DNA of 64,000 bases from Marisediminitalea aggregata. Its GTDB lineage: Bacteria; Pseudomonadota; Gammaproteobacteria; Enterobacterales; Alteromonadaceae. A program made the translations under genes and the position numbers. The DNA lies in contig NZ_FQWD01000007.1 in assembly GCF_900129565.1 (NCBI RefSeq), positions 62,001 through 126,000 of the forward strand, given 5' to 3'. Under the pieces are notes generated by a model. That model was given only the letters and a program-made list of their open reading frames with translations. It had not been told where the DNA came from and did not search any database. Positions 43,936 to 53,470 of the stretch are shown one piece after another. Position 1 is the first letter of the stretch. Each line of letters opens with the position of its first letter.

Positions 43936-45006
43936 ATGAAATTCAAAACGGGTATTCTGCTAATCATTACAGGTCTAAGCGGGTGTCAGCTCGAACCGGA
44001 TTACGCGCATGTTGATTCAACCTCGTTAACCGAGACTAACCAGCAGCGGTTACTTGAAACCAAAAAAGCCATACTCAGCCTGGATAGCAACAAAGTTCGT
44101 ACGCTGCTCACTGAAATAGATGTTAATGCAGCGCTACCTGATGACTCCCGTTTGCTGGCCTGGGCAATAGAAACACAAACGCCAGCGCTGGTAGATTTGT
44201 TACTGGAGAACGGTGCCAAAGTAAACATAGCCGGCGGTAACCGCTTCAGCCCGCTGATTCAGGCATGTCGGTACGGTAATAGCACCGTTATCAACGCCTT
44301 GTTACAGAAAGACGCAAACGTACAAAACGCGATTGAAGATGGGACCAGTGCCTTTCATTTATGTGCGGCGTCGGCGTCAGGCGATACGCTTGCAATAATG
44401 ATCAAGGCAGGCGCAGAGATTAATGGAGCTAACACTTACGGTCAGACACCGCTTATGTTCGCGGCCAATGCCGGTAACGTGAATAATCTTACCCTACTGC
44501 TAGACAGTGGTGCAGACATTAATCAACAAACGCAGGAAGGCTACAGCGCATTGTTTTTCGCAATTAAGAGTCAGCATCTCGATGCTGCTAGGGCAGCTAT
44601 AGCTCGCGGCGCTGATGTACTTCACAGCGCTCAGGATGGCACAACAGCATCGCAATTAGCGGTGTATACCAGTAACTTTGAATTTTTAACCTGGTTCGCT
44701 AAAACCATGCCTTCTTTGCTCGCCAAAGAAGCAATTAACACACAACTGACAGCCTATGATCGCGACGGATACCAATTACTGCATCAGGCAGTAAAGGCCA
44801 ATAAACCAGAGTTAGTCAGTGCTTTACTCGCGTTGGGTGCCGATCCCACAGCAATGAGTGAACCCTCTCGTTTGAAATGGCGATATGAAGCCAACTTTAA
44901 AACGCAGAGCTATCTGACACCACAGCTTACCCCTTTCGAAATAGCAGAGAAAAATAAGCTCGAACACATTGCCGCCCTTTTGAGGAATAGCCGTGGCGTA
45001 ATCTGA
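43936..45006 (+). CDS. Ankyrin-repeat lipoprotein
   Basis: The 356-residue protein begins with a lipoprotein signal (MKFKTGILLIITGLSGC, lipobox LSGC). Six or more ankyrin repeats follow, with the usual pattern of a helix start and GA(D/K)VN or GADIN ends: LLLENGAKVNIAGGNRFSPL, LLQKDANVQNAIEDG, MIKAGAEINGANTYGQTPLM, LLLDSGADINQQTQEGYSAL, AIARGADVLHSAQDGTTA and LLALGADPTAM. It lies 12 bases after the DUF1552 gene. It probably anchors or organises the other two exported proteins at a membrane; this is inference. Confidence 0.85.
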   Translation: MKFKTGILLIITGLSGCQLEPDYAHVDSTSLTETNQQRLLETKKAILSLDSNKVRTLLTEIDVNAALPDDSRLLAWAIETQTPALVDLLLENGAKVNIAGGNRFSPLIQACRYGNSTVINALLQKDANVQNAIEDGTSAFHLCAASASGDTLAIMIKAGAEINGANTYGQTPLMFAANAGNVNNLTLLLDSGADINQQTQEGYSALFFAIKSQHLDAARAAIARGADVLHSAQDGTTASQLAVYTSNFEFLTWFAKTMPSLLAKEAINTQLTAYDRDGYQLLHQAVKANKPELVSALLALGADPTAMSEPSRLKWRYEANFKTQSYLTPQLTPFEIAEKNKLEHIAALLRNSRGVI

Positions 45007-45030
45007 CAGAATATATAAGAAGGTATAAAA

Positions 45031-45107
<77 letters not shown>

Positions 45108-45138
45108 ATTGTGCATCGGTGAACACCGAGTGGCGCGT

Positions 45139-45167
45139 ATAATAGCGATGCCTTCCCCTGGGTGCAA
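45139..45167 (-). promoter_or_regulatory. Promoter of tRNA-Val
   Basis: On the minus strand TTGCAC (-35), 17 bases, TATTAT (-10), followed by a GC-rich start region (ACGCGCC) as in stringently controlled tRNA promoters. A small CGGTG/CACCG hairpin lies between the promoter and the tRNA. Confidence 0.75.
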
Positions 45168-45256
45168 GCACAAATTCTTTATTTGCCAATTAATTGAGCA
45201 AAGATTATTCAGTCACCTCACTCATTCAGCATTGGCGCACTAAAACGCCAAAAGGT

Positions 45257-46357
45257 TCAGGCGACTGTCCGGCTTGTTGTTTGTTTACAGGTGAAAGGCA
45301 GAGGTTTTATATGCCGCAGCATTTCCCCTCTGGAAATAGTTTGCATCAGGAACTCCCCCAGCCTGTCTGACTCCGACAGTACCTGCTGCCAGTACTTAAT
45401 CCGCGTTGGCGCATCCAGCGTTTCAAAATCCTTGCGATCCGGAATTTTGCCGTACGGCAAACTGGCGACAAACTCTTCAGAAGGGACAAGCATGACCACA
45501 TTATCGAAACTGGATTGATGCGGCACACGGTGTTTTAACGCTTTGTCGAACCAACCGGGGATCGCTTTAGGATAAAAGTGTGGATACAACACCAGACCCG
45601 GTGACGGCCCAAACTGTAGATCAAAGTGGTAATCAATAATGCCACCATCGCGATATACGCCCTCTGGCGCTTCCGTTACCGCTTCCACACCATTTAACAC
45701 TAAGGGTATTGACCCCGAGGCCAATAATGCATCTTTAACATTATTGAAGGCCAGATCGATGTACTCTGTGCGCAAGCTATAGGGGTCGTAAATTTCAAAC
45801 TTACTGTTTGGCGCAGTAAATACACTACGGGTGTAGAGTTTTTGCAATAATTTACGGTTTACCATATTGGCCGCCGCGCTAATGCCGAGCCCGACAAGCT
45901 GGCTTGGGCGGTTATAATGCTGCATCAGACCATGACAACGGGCAGTGATGATTTGTAGCTTGTGGTAGCGGTTTGTCATTACTTCAATTATGCCCTGCTT
46001 GCCCATTACATAATGAATGAGATCCCGGGCTTTGTTGGTAATTTCCAAACTGGTGGGTTTGTCAGAGTATACCGTGGTCGAGTAACACTCTGCCAGGCGA
46101 TTGATTGCCGCATAAGGGTCTTTTTGTACAAAACAGGCCGCGCGAAAAGCACCAGCGGAAGAACCAATAACGTTTATGCGATGTGCACTGTTTAAAAACA
46201 GCTCAGGAAAAATCACTCTGTCGAGTCCTGCCAGCACAAACCACTTCGGGCCACCGGATGCGCCTAAGAAATGATGGAATAAATGGGCTTTGAAACCGTG
46301 TTGTTGAATTTGTCGTAATGCCTTTGGACCAGCATAAATATTTAACGGCGCGCCCAC
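45257..46357 (-). CDS. Patatin-like phospholipase
   Basis: A 366-residue protein with the patatin catalytic pair: Ser67 in VIGSSAG (GxSxG) and the Asp in VYRDGGIIDYHF (DGG). The oxyanion region LGASGGPKWF is at about 32-40. No signal peptide is seen, so it acts in the cytoplasm or at the inner membrane face, cleaving acyl esters of lipids. It starts with GTG at 46357, with AAAGG upstream. Neighbours give no specific hint. Confidence 0.87.
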   Translation of the reverse strand: MGAPLNIYAGPKALRQIQQHGFKAHLFHHFLGASGGPKWFVLAGLDRVIFPELFLNSAHRINVIGSSAGAFRAACFVQKDPYAAINRLAECYSTTVYSDKPTSLEITNKARDLIHYVMGKQGIIEVMTNRYHKLQIITARCHGLMQHYNRPSQLVGLGISAAANMVNRKLLQKLYTRSVFTAPNSKFEIYDPYSLRTEYIDLAFNNVKDALLASGSIPLVLNGVEAVTEAPEGVYRDGGIIDYHFDLQFGPSPGLVLYPHFYPKAIPGWFDKALKHRVPHQSSFDNVVMLVPSEEFVASLPYGKIPDRKDFETLDAPTRIKYWQQVLSESDRLGEFLMQTISRGEMLRHIKPLPFTCKQTTSRTVA

Positions 46358-46777
46358 GAACCTTTCCTGTCTTTGTATAATAAATATGAAGATATCCTAT
46401 CCTAAGGTAGAGGTAAGGTAAATCGACCAAAGGTACAGGTATCATTCGCGTTCAAATATTGAACATAGTTAAGCCGCCTAACCAAAACGTTGAGCGTCGC
46501 AGCCAGGCAATTCGCCTGTTCCAGTGGTTCCAGCGTTGTCCACTGAATTTTTAATAAAAAAGTTGTGGATATTTCTCAAAAACTATGCCGCATCCACACT
46601 GTGCATATTATAACCAACTCATTTAAATTATTTATATACAGTTAGTTACAACTTACCACAGAACTACTCAACAAAGTTATCCACAGATATAGTGGATAAC
46701 ATTGAACAACGTAATTCACAGTGGGATCCTGGCGAAATTATTGTTACATTGGGGCAGGTTTTGTCCATTTTCTCACT
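46358..46777. other. A/T-rich spacer with a cluster of DnaA-box-like sequences
   Basis: No gene is seen. TTATCCACA at 46677-46685 is a perfect DnaA box. Near matches are at 46564-46572 (ATATCCACA on minus), 46691-46699 (TTATCCACT on minus), 46536-46544 (TTGTCCACT) and 46590-46598 (GCATCCACA). An A/T-rich stretch (46617-46652) lies between them. The divergent promoters of the patatin and EIIA-like genes must also be in this spacer. Confidence 0.55.
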
Positions 46778-47299
46778 ATGAATTATTGCTTCGTTACTAA
46801 AATCACAGAGTCGGCACCAGCGGCCAAAAAAGCGGTTATGCGTATTATGAGCCCGGCCACAGGTTCTGTGATCCAGCTGTCCGACGCGCAATCAGCATTG
46901 TATCGCAACAGACTCCTGGGCGAAGGTGTCGGCATTATGCTAACAAAAGGCGAGGTATTTGCCCCCTCCCCTCTTGTAGTTACTGCGATTAACGCTGCCA
47001 AGGGGAGTCTGACTGCGGCAACAGCTAAGGGGCTAAAACTGCAGTTTCAAATAGGGCAACCAGAACAAAATCAACATGGCGAAAGACTGCAATTTCATGT
47101 AAAACCAGGCGATAAAGTGGCCGCACATCACTGTTTATTGACCTGTGATCCGCTGTGGATGAAGCAACAAGGCCTTTCGCCCTGCCTGTACTTTACCTTA
47201 TTGAATGGAAAACAATTAGCCGCAATACAATGCCACAGTTCTGGCAATATTCGCGCACTCGAAGAACCGCTTTTCACCTTATTTGCCGAACCGGGATAA
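46778..47299 (+). CDS. EIIA(Glc)-like protein lacking both active-site histidines
   Basis: A 173-residue protein. MSPATGSVIQLSDAQ, LLGEGVGIMLTKGEVFAPS, LKLQFQIG and VKPGDKVAAHHCLLTCD line up with the EIIA-glucose domain of the sugar phosphotransferase system. The phosphorylated His normally in LFVHFG is replaced (LQFQIG has Gln), and the helper His of the NHAF segment is also missing. It therefore should not carry phosphate; a regulatory or structural use is possible. The start is uncertain: I take the ATG at 46778, but one at 46841 is possible. No other PTS gene is near. Confidence 0.65.
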   Translation: MNYCFVTKITESAPAAKKAVMRIMSPATGSVIQLSDAQSALYRNRLLGEGVGIMLTKGEVFAPSPLVVTAINAAKGSLTAATAKGLKLQFQIGQPEQNQHGERLQFHVKPGDKVAAHHCLLTCDPLWMKQQGLSPCLYFTLLNGKQLAAIQCHSSGNIRALEEPLFTLFAEPG

Positions 47300-47428
47300 A
47301 CGACGCCTAAACAAGCAGATATATCATATAGCCCTTGATAATGGTGATTGCGCACCAATTCTTTGCATGGAATTAACGGGCAATATAGACTTGCACCACA
47401 CACAAAATATGAAAAACGAGACGCCTTT

Positions 47429-47776
47429 ATGAATCTAGTCATGTATGGGATCCCCAATTGCGATACGATTAAGAAAGCCAAAACCTGGTTGGCCGAAAAA
47501 AACCTGGACTTTACCTTTCACGATTACCGCAAACAGGGTGTTCCGCAGGATACATTACAACAAGCGCTGGACGCCCTGGGCTGGGAAGCACTGTTAAACA
47601 AACGCGGTACCACTTACCGCCAGCTGTCTGACGAACAAAAAGCTTCCGTATCTGCCGATACCGCTCTGGCCCTGTTAACTGAACATCCGGCCATGATAAA
47701 ACGCCCGCTGTTACAGGTTGAACAGAACTTCCACGTTGGCTTTAAAGCTGCTCAGTACGAAGAGATTTTTGCCTGA
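47429..47776 (+). CDS. yffB: ArsC/Spx-like thioredoxin-fold protein (YffB)
   Basis: A 115-residue protein of the ArsC family. [17 protein letters not shown] carries a single Cys in the arsenate reductase position, followed by YRKQGVP and [17 protein letters not shown], as in YffB. It is short for Spx and lacks a CxxC. The stop codon shares its A with the dapE start (TGATG), the same gene pair as in E. coli. The reaction is not known with certainty; glutathione-dependent reduction has been proposed for the family. Confidence 0.9.
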   Translation: MNLVMYGIPNCDTIKKAKTWLAEKNLDFTFHDYRKQGVPQDTLQQALDALGWEALLNKRGTTYRQLSDEQKASVSADTALALLTEHPAMIKRPLLQVEQNFHVGFKAAQYEEIFA

Positions 47777-48903
47777 TGAAAGATGTATTAGCGGTCACTA
47801 AAGACCTGATTAACCGTCGTTCGGTTACGCCGGAAGATGCCGGCTGCCAGGACATGATGAAAGATTGGCTGGCGGAGCTGGGTTTTAACAACGAAACCAT
47901 GGTCTTCGAAGACACTACTAACTTATGGTCGCGTCGCGGTAACGATGGCCCGGTATTCTGTTTTGCCGGCCATACCGATGTTGTACCCAGCGGACCGGAA
48001 TCAGCCTGGAAAACCCCGCCGTTCTCTGCCACCGAGAAAGACGGCGTGTTATATGGGCGCGGAGCAGCAGATATGAAAGGAAGTCTGGCGGCCATGCTTA
48101 CGGCAACACGCCAGTTTGTGAACGACTACCCTGATCATCACGGCAGTATTGCGTTTTTGATCACCAGTGATGAAGAAGGCCCATTTATAAATGGCACCAC
48201 GCGTGTCATCGATACCCTTGAAGCCCGCAACGAAAAAATCAAATGGTGTATTGTTGGTGAACCCTCAAGTACCGATACCGTTGGTGACGTTGTAAAGAAC
48301 GGTCGTCGTGGCTCGCTTACCGGCGACTTGATTGTAAAAGGTATTCAGGGTCACGTGGCCTACCCTCACCTGGCGAAAAACCCGGTACACGATGCATCAC
48401 CTGCCTTGGCTGAGCTGGCCAACGCTCACTGGGACAATGGCAATGACTTTTTCCCGCCAACCAGTTTTCAAATATCGAATATTCACGCTGGAACCGGCGC
48501 AGGCAATGTCATTCCCGGTGAGTTACACGTGTGTTTTAATTTCCGGTTTTCGACAGAAGTCACTGATCGGGAGTTAATTAAACGCGTCGAAGAAATCCTT
48601 GCACGTCACAATCTCGACTACGAGATAAAGTGGACCTTTAATGGCCAACCCTTTTTAACCGACAAAGGTGATCTGGTTGAGGCAGCCCAAAAGGCCATTT
48701 CGTCTGAAATGGATTTTGATACCGAACTGTCTACCGCCGGTGGCACATCTGACGGCCGCTTTATTGCGCCCACCGGGGCTCAGGTTGTTGAACTGGGGCC
48801 GGTAAACGCGTCAATTCACAAGATTGACGAGCACGTTCGTATTCAGGACCTCTACCATCTGGAACGCATTTACTACCGTATTATGGAGCACCTGCTTACA
48901 TGA
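47776..48903 (+). CDS. dapE: Succinyl-diaminopimelate desuccinylase
   Basis: The 375-residue zinc enzyme of lysine and peptidoglycan synthesis removes succinate from N-succinyl-LL-diaminopimelate. Metal and catalytic residues are in [39 protein letters not shown] and VGEPSST; the dimer domain holds [15 protein letters not shown]. Length is typical. It overlaps yffB by one base and the M15 peptidase by four. Confidence 0.96.
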   Translation: MKDVLAVTKDLINRRSVTPEDAGCQDMMKDWLAELGFNNETMVFEDTTNLWSRRGNDGPVFCFAGHTDVVPSGPESAWKTPPFSATEKDGVLYGRGAADMKGSLAAMLTATRQFVNDYPDHHGSIAFLITSDEEGPFINGTTRVIDTLEARNEKIKWCIVGEPSSTDTVGDVVKNGRRGSLTGDLIVKGIQGHVAYPHLAKNPVHDASPALAELANAHWDNGNDFFPPTSFQISNIHAGTGAGNVIPGELHVCFNFRFSTEVTDRELIKRVEEILARHNLDYEIKWTFNGQPFLTDKGDLVEAAQKAISSEMDFDTELSTAGGTSDGRFIAPTGAQVVELGPVNASIHKIDEHVRIQDLYHLERIYYRIMEHLLT

Positions 48904-49580
48904 TTCACGCGGACGCATGGCTCGGCTTGAATGACCAGCATCTGGTTGATGTGGGTAACGGACATCAGCTTCACGCTGACGCTGCCCATGCGTTTAAAGC
49001 CATGCAGTCCCATGCCGCTCAGGATGGGCAGGACATGCAAATTGTCAGCAGCTACCGTGGATTTCAGCGCCAGCTGTCTATTTGGAATCGCAAGTGGACC
49101 GGTGAACTGCCGCTGCTCGACGAAACCGACCAACCACTCGATGCCAAGGCGTTAACAGACGAGCAAAAAGTGTATGCTATTTTGACCTGGTCAGCCCTGC
49201 CGGGTGGCAGCCGCCACCATTGGGGAACGGATCTCGATGTGTACGACAAAGTCGCTGTTGAGGCGTGTGGTGGCAAACTGGATCTGATCGACGCAGAGTA
49301 CCGCGAAGGCGGCCCTTGTTTCGCTCTGGCTAACTGGATGGACGCACACCTGGCTGAACATGGTTTCATGCGGCCTTTTCTGAAAAATAACGGTGGCGTT
49401 GCTACCGAGCTATGGCACCTTTCCTTTGCGCCCACAGCAGCGGAATTTGAAGCCTTGCGTAATCCTGAACAACTCAGGGCGAGTTTAGCGCAGGCAGAGA
49501 TGCAGGGGAAATCTACGGTGTTGGCAATGTTTGATGAACTGTATCCAAGATACGTATTAAATGAGGGCGTTACGGCATGA
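48900..49580 (+). CDS. M15-family D-alanyl-D-alanine carboxypeptidase (VanY-like)
   Basis: A 226-residue peptidase. The zinc site is seen in [15 protein letters not shown] (first His and Asp) and TELWHLSF (last His), with [16 protein letters not shown] before it. It would trim the last D-Ala of peptidoglycan peptides. No signal peptide is evident, which is odd for a cell wall enzyme and suggests a cytoplasmic or unconventional role. It overlaps dapE upstream and the DUF2897 gene downstream (ATGA-type). Confidence 0.88.
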   Translation: MIHADAWLGLNDQHLVDVGNGHQLHADAAHAFKAMQSHAAQDGQDMQIVSSYRGFQRQLSIWNRKWTGELPLLDETDQPLDAKALTDEQKVYAILTWSALPGGSRHHWGTDLDVYDKVAVEACGGKLDLIDAEYREGGPCFALANWMDAHLAEHGFMRPFLKNNGGVATELWHLSFAPTAAEFEALRNPEQLRASLAQAEMQGKSTVLAMFDELYPRYVLNEGVTA

Positions 49581-49765
49581 ATACCTGGTTTATTGTCGGC
49601 ATCATTGTACTGGTGCTCGGCGTCATAGTAAGCAACATCATGCTGCTACGCTACAGCGCAAAGTTTAAATTACCCCCGGCTTATCGCGTGCCAGAGAAAA
49701 ACAGTCAGGATGACGAACAAACGCCTGAAGCTGAAACATCACAACACGACAACAATAAGTCGTAG
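49577..49765 (+). CDS. Small membrane protein, DUF2897 family
   Basis: A 62-residue protein with one N-terminal membrane segment (WFIVGIIVLVLGVIVSNIML), then a basic stretch and an acidic, Gln/Glu-rich tail. It matches the DUF2897 family of small gammaproteobacterial proteins, of unknown function. Overlaps the M15 peptidase gene by four bases. Confidence 0.8.
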   Translation: MNTWFIVGIIVLVLGVIVSNIMLLRYSAKFKLPPAYRVPEKNSQDDEQTPEAETSQHDNNKS

Positions 49766-49789
49766 GCAAACAAGCCTAGGCTATTACGC

Positions 49790-49816
49790 TAAGCGCCAGT
49801 TACAACTGGCGCTTTA
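49790..49816. terminator. Bidirectional terminator
   Basis: AAGCGCCAGT / ACTGGCGCTT with loop TACA, between the convergent DUF2897 and ybjQ genes. Confidence 0.85.
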
Positions 49817-49830
49817 AAACCGCGTTTTAC

Positions 49831-50151
49831 TTATTCTACCGTTACCGCAGTACCACTCATGCTCACCATCAGCATACTGTTTTTATCGCCCAGTACTTCA
49901 TAATCTAAATCGATACCCACAACGGCATTTGCGCCCATGTTTCGCGCCTCCTGTTCGAGCTCACGAAATGCAATTTGACGGGCTTTGGTGAGTTCATCTT
50001 CATAAGAGCCTGAACGCCCACCGACGATATCGCGAATAGACGCAAACAAATCTTTGAAAATATTGGCGCCCATTACCGCTTCGCCAATCACAATGCCGTG
50101 GTACTGTTTAATGGTTTTTCCCTCAATAGAGGGCGTAGTGGTAAGAATCAT
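49831..50151 (-). CDS. ybjQ: YbjQ-family (DUF74) protein
   Basis: A 106-residue protein with [21 protein letters not shown] at the start and [16 protein letters not shown] later, diagnostic of the YbjQ/DUF74 family, which forms pentamers with a possible metal-binding site. Function is unknown. It shares an ATGA with the HIT gene. Confidence 0.92.
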   Translation of the reverse strand: MILTTTPSIEGKTIKQYHGIVIGEAVMGANIFKDLFASIRDIVGGRSGSYEDELTKARQIAFRELEQEARNMGANAVVGIDLDYEVLGDKNSMLMVSMSGTAVTVE

Positions 50152-50564
50152 GATCCTTCCTTAATCGATAGCTGTGTCTGAAATTGCTTAACCAGTGCGT
50201 TTGCTTGTTCCGGGTCGTAAGGTATTGCTGGGTGTTTTCCCCAAATAGGTCCCGGCCAGGCAGCATCGTTATTAAAACGCGCAACGTGGTGAATATGCAA
50301 CTGCGACACAACATTGCCCAAGGCCGCAATGTTCAGTTTCGCATCCGGGTAGACTTCCAACATGGCTTTTGCCACCGCGCGGCTCTCAGTGCAATAACGC
50401 TGATAGTCGGTATCAGACAGGTCGGTTAGTTCCACTACATCTGCTAGCCGCGGCACTAAAATAAGCCAGGGATATTGCGCGTCGTTCATGAGCAAAACAC
50501 GACATAATGGCAGTTCGCCAACCAGCAAGGTATCTCCCGCAAGGCGAGGATCCAAATTAAACAT
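50148..50564 (-). CDS. HIT-family nucleotide hydrolase or transferase
   Basis: A 138-residue protein with the histidine triad in [11 protein letters not shown] near residue 94-101, and [19 protein letters not shown] near the start. HIT proteins cleave nucleoside phosphoramidates or dinucleotides. It overlaps astE upstream by eight bases and ybjQ downstream, so the three genes form a unit. Confidence 0.9.
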   Translation of the reverse strand: MFNLDPRLAGDTLLVGELPLCRVLLMNDAQYPWLILVPRLADVVELTDLSDTDYQRYCTESRAVAKAMLEVYPDAKLNIAALGNVVSQLHIHHVARFNNDAAWPGPIWGKHPAIPYDPEQANALVKQFQTQLSIKEGS

Positions 50565-51597
50565 CCATTGTCTCCAGAGTTGTTGGAATAACCGTTAATA
50601 ATGCGCGCTGCCCGATTGCCACATTGGCATTCGGGAACACAATAGCTTCGCCGTCCTGCTGTGCTTCATAGCGTGCGCCAGGTTCACTGGCCAACAAAGT
50701 GCCCGCTTTAAAATCGCTAAAGTTGGGGGCATCGTCATCGAAATGAAGCACAAAGTCGTCTTTCTGACGATTAATAACTTGGTTCACTTTGTACAGTGTT
50801 AATTGATTCACATCGACTGCAGGCGCAAAGTCGTCCTCGCTAATCAACCGGGTAAGGCTCTCTCTGGCGGCTTCGAAGCGGGTCATGTCATTTTCACCAA
50901 ACGGTTTCACTCGTCCCAATTCAACCGTAAATCCCCTCGCTTTGTGCGTAGCACTGGAGTAATAGCTAAAGGTAGTTGTAGGTGCAGACGACAACAAATA
51001 CGTCTGAATACCGCATGCGTGTAAGAAACCAAATTGCTTCGCACTGTGATGCCGGCCATCATTGAGAAATGGCATGACGACAAATTTTTCATTTTTCGAT
51101 TCGCGGATTGCAGTGTGCAAATCGTAATGTATCTTTTCTTCTTCGTCGCTGGCTTTTGCATAAAATGCCGACACAAATGCTTCCAGTTGGGCCGCGCGCT
51201 CCCGCTCAGGGTTAGACGGTCCATTTGCATGCTCACCACTGAACAACCGATTCATGTTTTCTTCAACGAACCGCTTGGCGATATTCATCGCCGGCAGATT
51301 GCCAAAGATCAACAGCAACCGATGCTTCAAACCAATGCGGCCATTAATCAGGTCGTCCAGTAAATCTGAGCAAATTTCGATGGGCGCGGTTTCGTTACCG
51401 TGAATACCACACGAATATACAATGTGTTTCAGGCCGGATTCAGCAAGCTTGGCCGGCGTTAGCTGAACAACACCCGGCGCCAGCAACTCTATTGTTGCAC
51501 CATCGTCAAGCTTATAGGTCTCGCCACAGGGTAACGATTCGGGAGAAAAGCGAGAAATGTGTAAAAATTGGCCATTGGCCAGTGACTCAAGTGTCAT
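50557..51597 (-). CDS. astE: Succinylglutamate desuccinylase
   Basis: The 346-residue zinc enzyme is the last step of the arginine succinyltransferase route, releasing glutamate and succinate. The zinc motif is SCGIHGNETAPIE with the later His in KIHYDLHTAIRESKNE; LLIFGNLPAMNIAKRFVEENMNRLF is family-typical. The other ast genes are not next to it. An uncharacterised spacer (51598-51721) separates it from the GGDEF-EAL gene. Confidence 0.93.
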   Translation of the reverse strand: MTLESLANGQFLHISRFSPESLPCGETYKLDDGATIELLAPGVVQLTPAKLAESGLKHIVYSCGIHGNETAPIEICSDLLDDLINGRIGLKHRLLLIFGNLPAMNIAKRFVEENMNRLFSGEHANGPSNPERERAAQLEAFVSAFYAKASDEEEKIHYDLHTAIRESKNEKFVVMPFLNDGRHHSAKQFGFLHACGIQTYLLSSAPTTTFSYYSSATHKARGFTVELGRVKPFGENDMTRFEAARESLTRLISEDDFAPAVDVNQLTLYKVNQVINRQKDDFVLHFDDDAPNFSDFKAGTLLASEPGARYEAQQDGEAIVFPNANVAIGQRALLTVIPTTLETMDV

Positions 51598-51721
51598 GAT
51601 AACTACGTAGGATCAGTAAAAAACCATAGTGTAACGTGTCAGGTATGACGAAAGAAGTATTCGCAGGGTAAATAGACATAACACACCGTTTAATTGTAGC
51701 GAGAAGCTTACAACGTTGGTG

Positions 51722-53035
51722 CTAAACGGCTTTCATTTGTCGATAAGGCGAGTCGCCTACAATGATGTCCTGCTGGGCAAGGGAGATAAAAGACTGGTGT
51801 GGGATGGCTTTAGAAAACAGGTAACCCTGTCCGTAGCGAATGCCAATCTCACGCAGAAGGTGCAATTGCTCAATGGTTTCAACACCTTCAGCAATGACTT
51901 CACATTCCTTGGCCTGGCCGATTATGCGCGCGGCTTCAATAATGGCTTTATTCACCGGGTTATCGGTAAGTTCCATTACAAATGTTTTATCTATTTTCAG
52001 TGTATTGAGTTCGAGATCGCGAATGTACGCCAGGTTTGAATAGCCTTTACCGAAATCATCAACAGCCACCTGAATGCCGAGCTGGCGTAGCTCTGCCAAC
52101 TGCTTTTTCACCATCAGGGAATTAGATACGGCGATGTCTTCGGTTAACTCTAGTTCCAACTGCTTCATATTCACACCATACCGGTGTGTTAAGCGCTTTA
52201 ACGTAGGTACCAGTTTGGTATCGTAAAGCTGCGTTGGAGAAATATTGACAGACAGAGTGATATCAAGCCCATGCGCTTCAAAGCCGACCAAACCACGAAT
52301 CGCACTCTCAAGCGTCCAGTAACCGAGCTCGTTCATCATGTGATAAGACTCGGCTGCCTCAATAAGCGGCCCCGGGAAGAGCAACCCATCGGTCGGGTGA
52401 TTCCAGCGCAACAGGCACTCAGCCCCCACAATGGTGAGTGTCGATAAATCGACTTTTGGCTGGTAATAAAGCTCGAGTTCATTGCGTGCCAACGCCCGTT
52501 GCAAATCGGCCTTTAATGCCAGACTGCGGCCCGTTTCCGCCTTGTCGTGCATGCTCATCAACGAGAAGTTTTCGTACTTGTTTTCCTTCGCCTGCTTCAA
52601 GGCAGCTTCAGCTCTGGAAACAAACAAGGTTAAATCGAATGCGCCCTGGGATTTGCTGACAACACCCACATTGAAATCTGCAATAAATGCATGACCATCG
52701 TAGTACATGGGCGTTTTGAAATGTTCTGCCAGATATTCAAATTGCTGCTGCAACACAACGGGCGAATGTATGCCCGGCAATACCACACCAAACACATCGC
52801 CGCTGATACGGCCAAATTCAATATTGTGATGGAATAAACGCTGCAGGCGATTGGCAATTTCTAATAAGAACTGATCACCCACTTCAATGCCAAAGCTGGT
52901 GGTCACGTCGGAAAAACGTACCACGTCAATCAACATTAGCGATAGCTGTGTATGACGCTCGCCGCACGACGCAATCTTATCGATAAATGCGTAGCGGTTC
53001 GGAATCGTCGCTAGTGTTGAGTGAGAAACGGTCAT
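51722..53035 (-). CDS. GGDEF-EAL protein, probable c-di-GMP phosphodiesterase
   Basis: A 437-residue soluble protein. The GGDEF domain is degenerate (ISGDVFGVVL in place of GGDEF), so no cyclase activity is expected. The EAL domain keeps the catalytic set: ECLLRWNHP in place of EALLRW (the Glu is kept), LELELTED, VDDFGKGYSNLAYI, LKIDK, AEGVE and QGYLF. It should degrade c-di-GMP or bind it through the GGDEF-like part. It has no sensor domain. Transcribed alone, as the 435-base spacer upstream shows no gene. Confidence 0.9.
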   Translation of the reverse strand: MTVSHSTLATIPNRYAFIDKIASCGERHTQLSLMLIDVVRFSDVTTSFGIEVGDQFLLEIANRLQRLFHHNIEFGRISGDVFGVVLPGIHSPVVLQQQFEYLAEHFKTPMYYDGHAFIADFNVGVVSKSQGAFDLTLFVSRAEAALKQAKENKYENFSLMSMHDKAETGRSLALKADLQRALARNELELYYQPKVDLSTLTIVGAECLLRWNHPTDGLLFPGPLIEAAESYHMMNELGYWTLESAIRGLVGFEAHGLDITLSVNISPTQLYDTKLVPTLKRLTHRYGVNMKQLELELTEDIAVSNSLMVKKQLAELRQLGIQVAVDDFGKGYSNLAYIRDLELNTLKIDKTFVMELTDNPVNKAIIEAARIIGQAKECEVIAEGVETIEQLHLLREIGIRYGQGYLFSKAIPHQSFISLAQQDIIVGDSPYRQMKAV

Positions 53036-53419
53036 AAAACGCGTTTGGCCTTAAAAATCTGAATAAACAGTAAGTTATTGATTGATGGCTATGGAAACAC
53101 TGAACTAAAGTCTATGCAAGCGTTAATATGTATTAAAATATATACCCCTGTATCAGGCAGGGTTTTGTTGCATCAAGCCAATTGGCTAAATTGTATAAAT
53201 TATTGATCTCTAAGCGAGTTCAATACCACACTGCCGTATTGTTACAAATGAATACAGGCCAATAAAAACAAGCCCTTCAGCGTTATTCCACGAATCTTTG
53301 AGATCAATCCTCGAACCAATAATCCCGAATAAAACGAAAGGTGCCCCCGCTTTCCAAGCAAGTTAATAAAACGTAACAATACGCAGAGGTCGTACCTCAA
53401 TATCATTGAAATCAAACAA
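53036..53419. other. Intergenic stretch upstream of the GGDEF-EAL gene
   Basis: No coding potential is seen. A CCCTG/CAGGG hairpin followed by TTTTGTT (53146-53169, plus strand) looks like a small terminator with no plus-strand gene before it. The rest is A/T-rich and should hold the promoter of the GGDEF-EAL gene. Confidence 0.4.
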
Positions 53420-53446
53420 AAAACCGCGGCATCAGGCCGCGGTTTT
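53420..53446 (-). terminator. Terminator after glgP
   Basis: AAAACCGCGGC / GCCGCGGTTTT with loop ATCAG, with T residues at both ends. Confidence 0.88.
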
Positions 53447-53470
53447 CGATTTATGCAATGCGCTGATTTA

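Noticed and set aside
46536-46699. Chromosomal replication origin
   Set aside because: Only a few DnaA-like boxes are present, GATC sites are rare, and the usual origin neighbours (dnaA, dnaN, gidA, mnmE) are missing.
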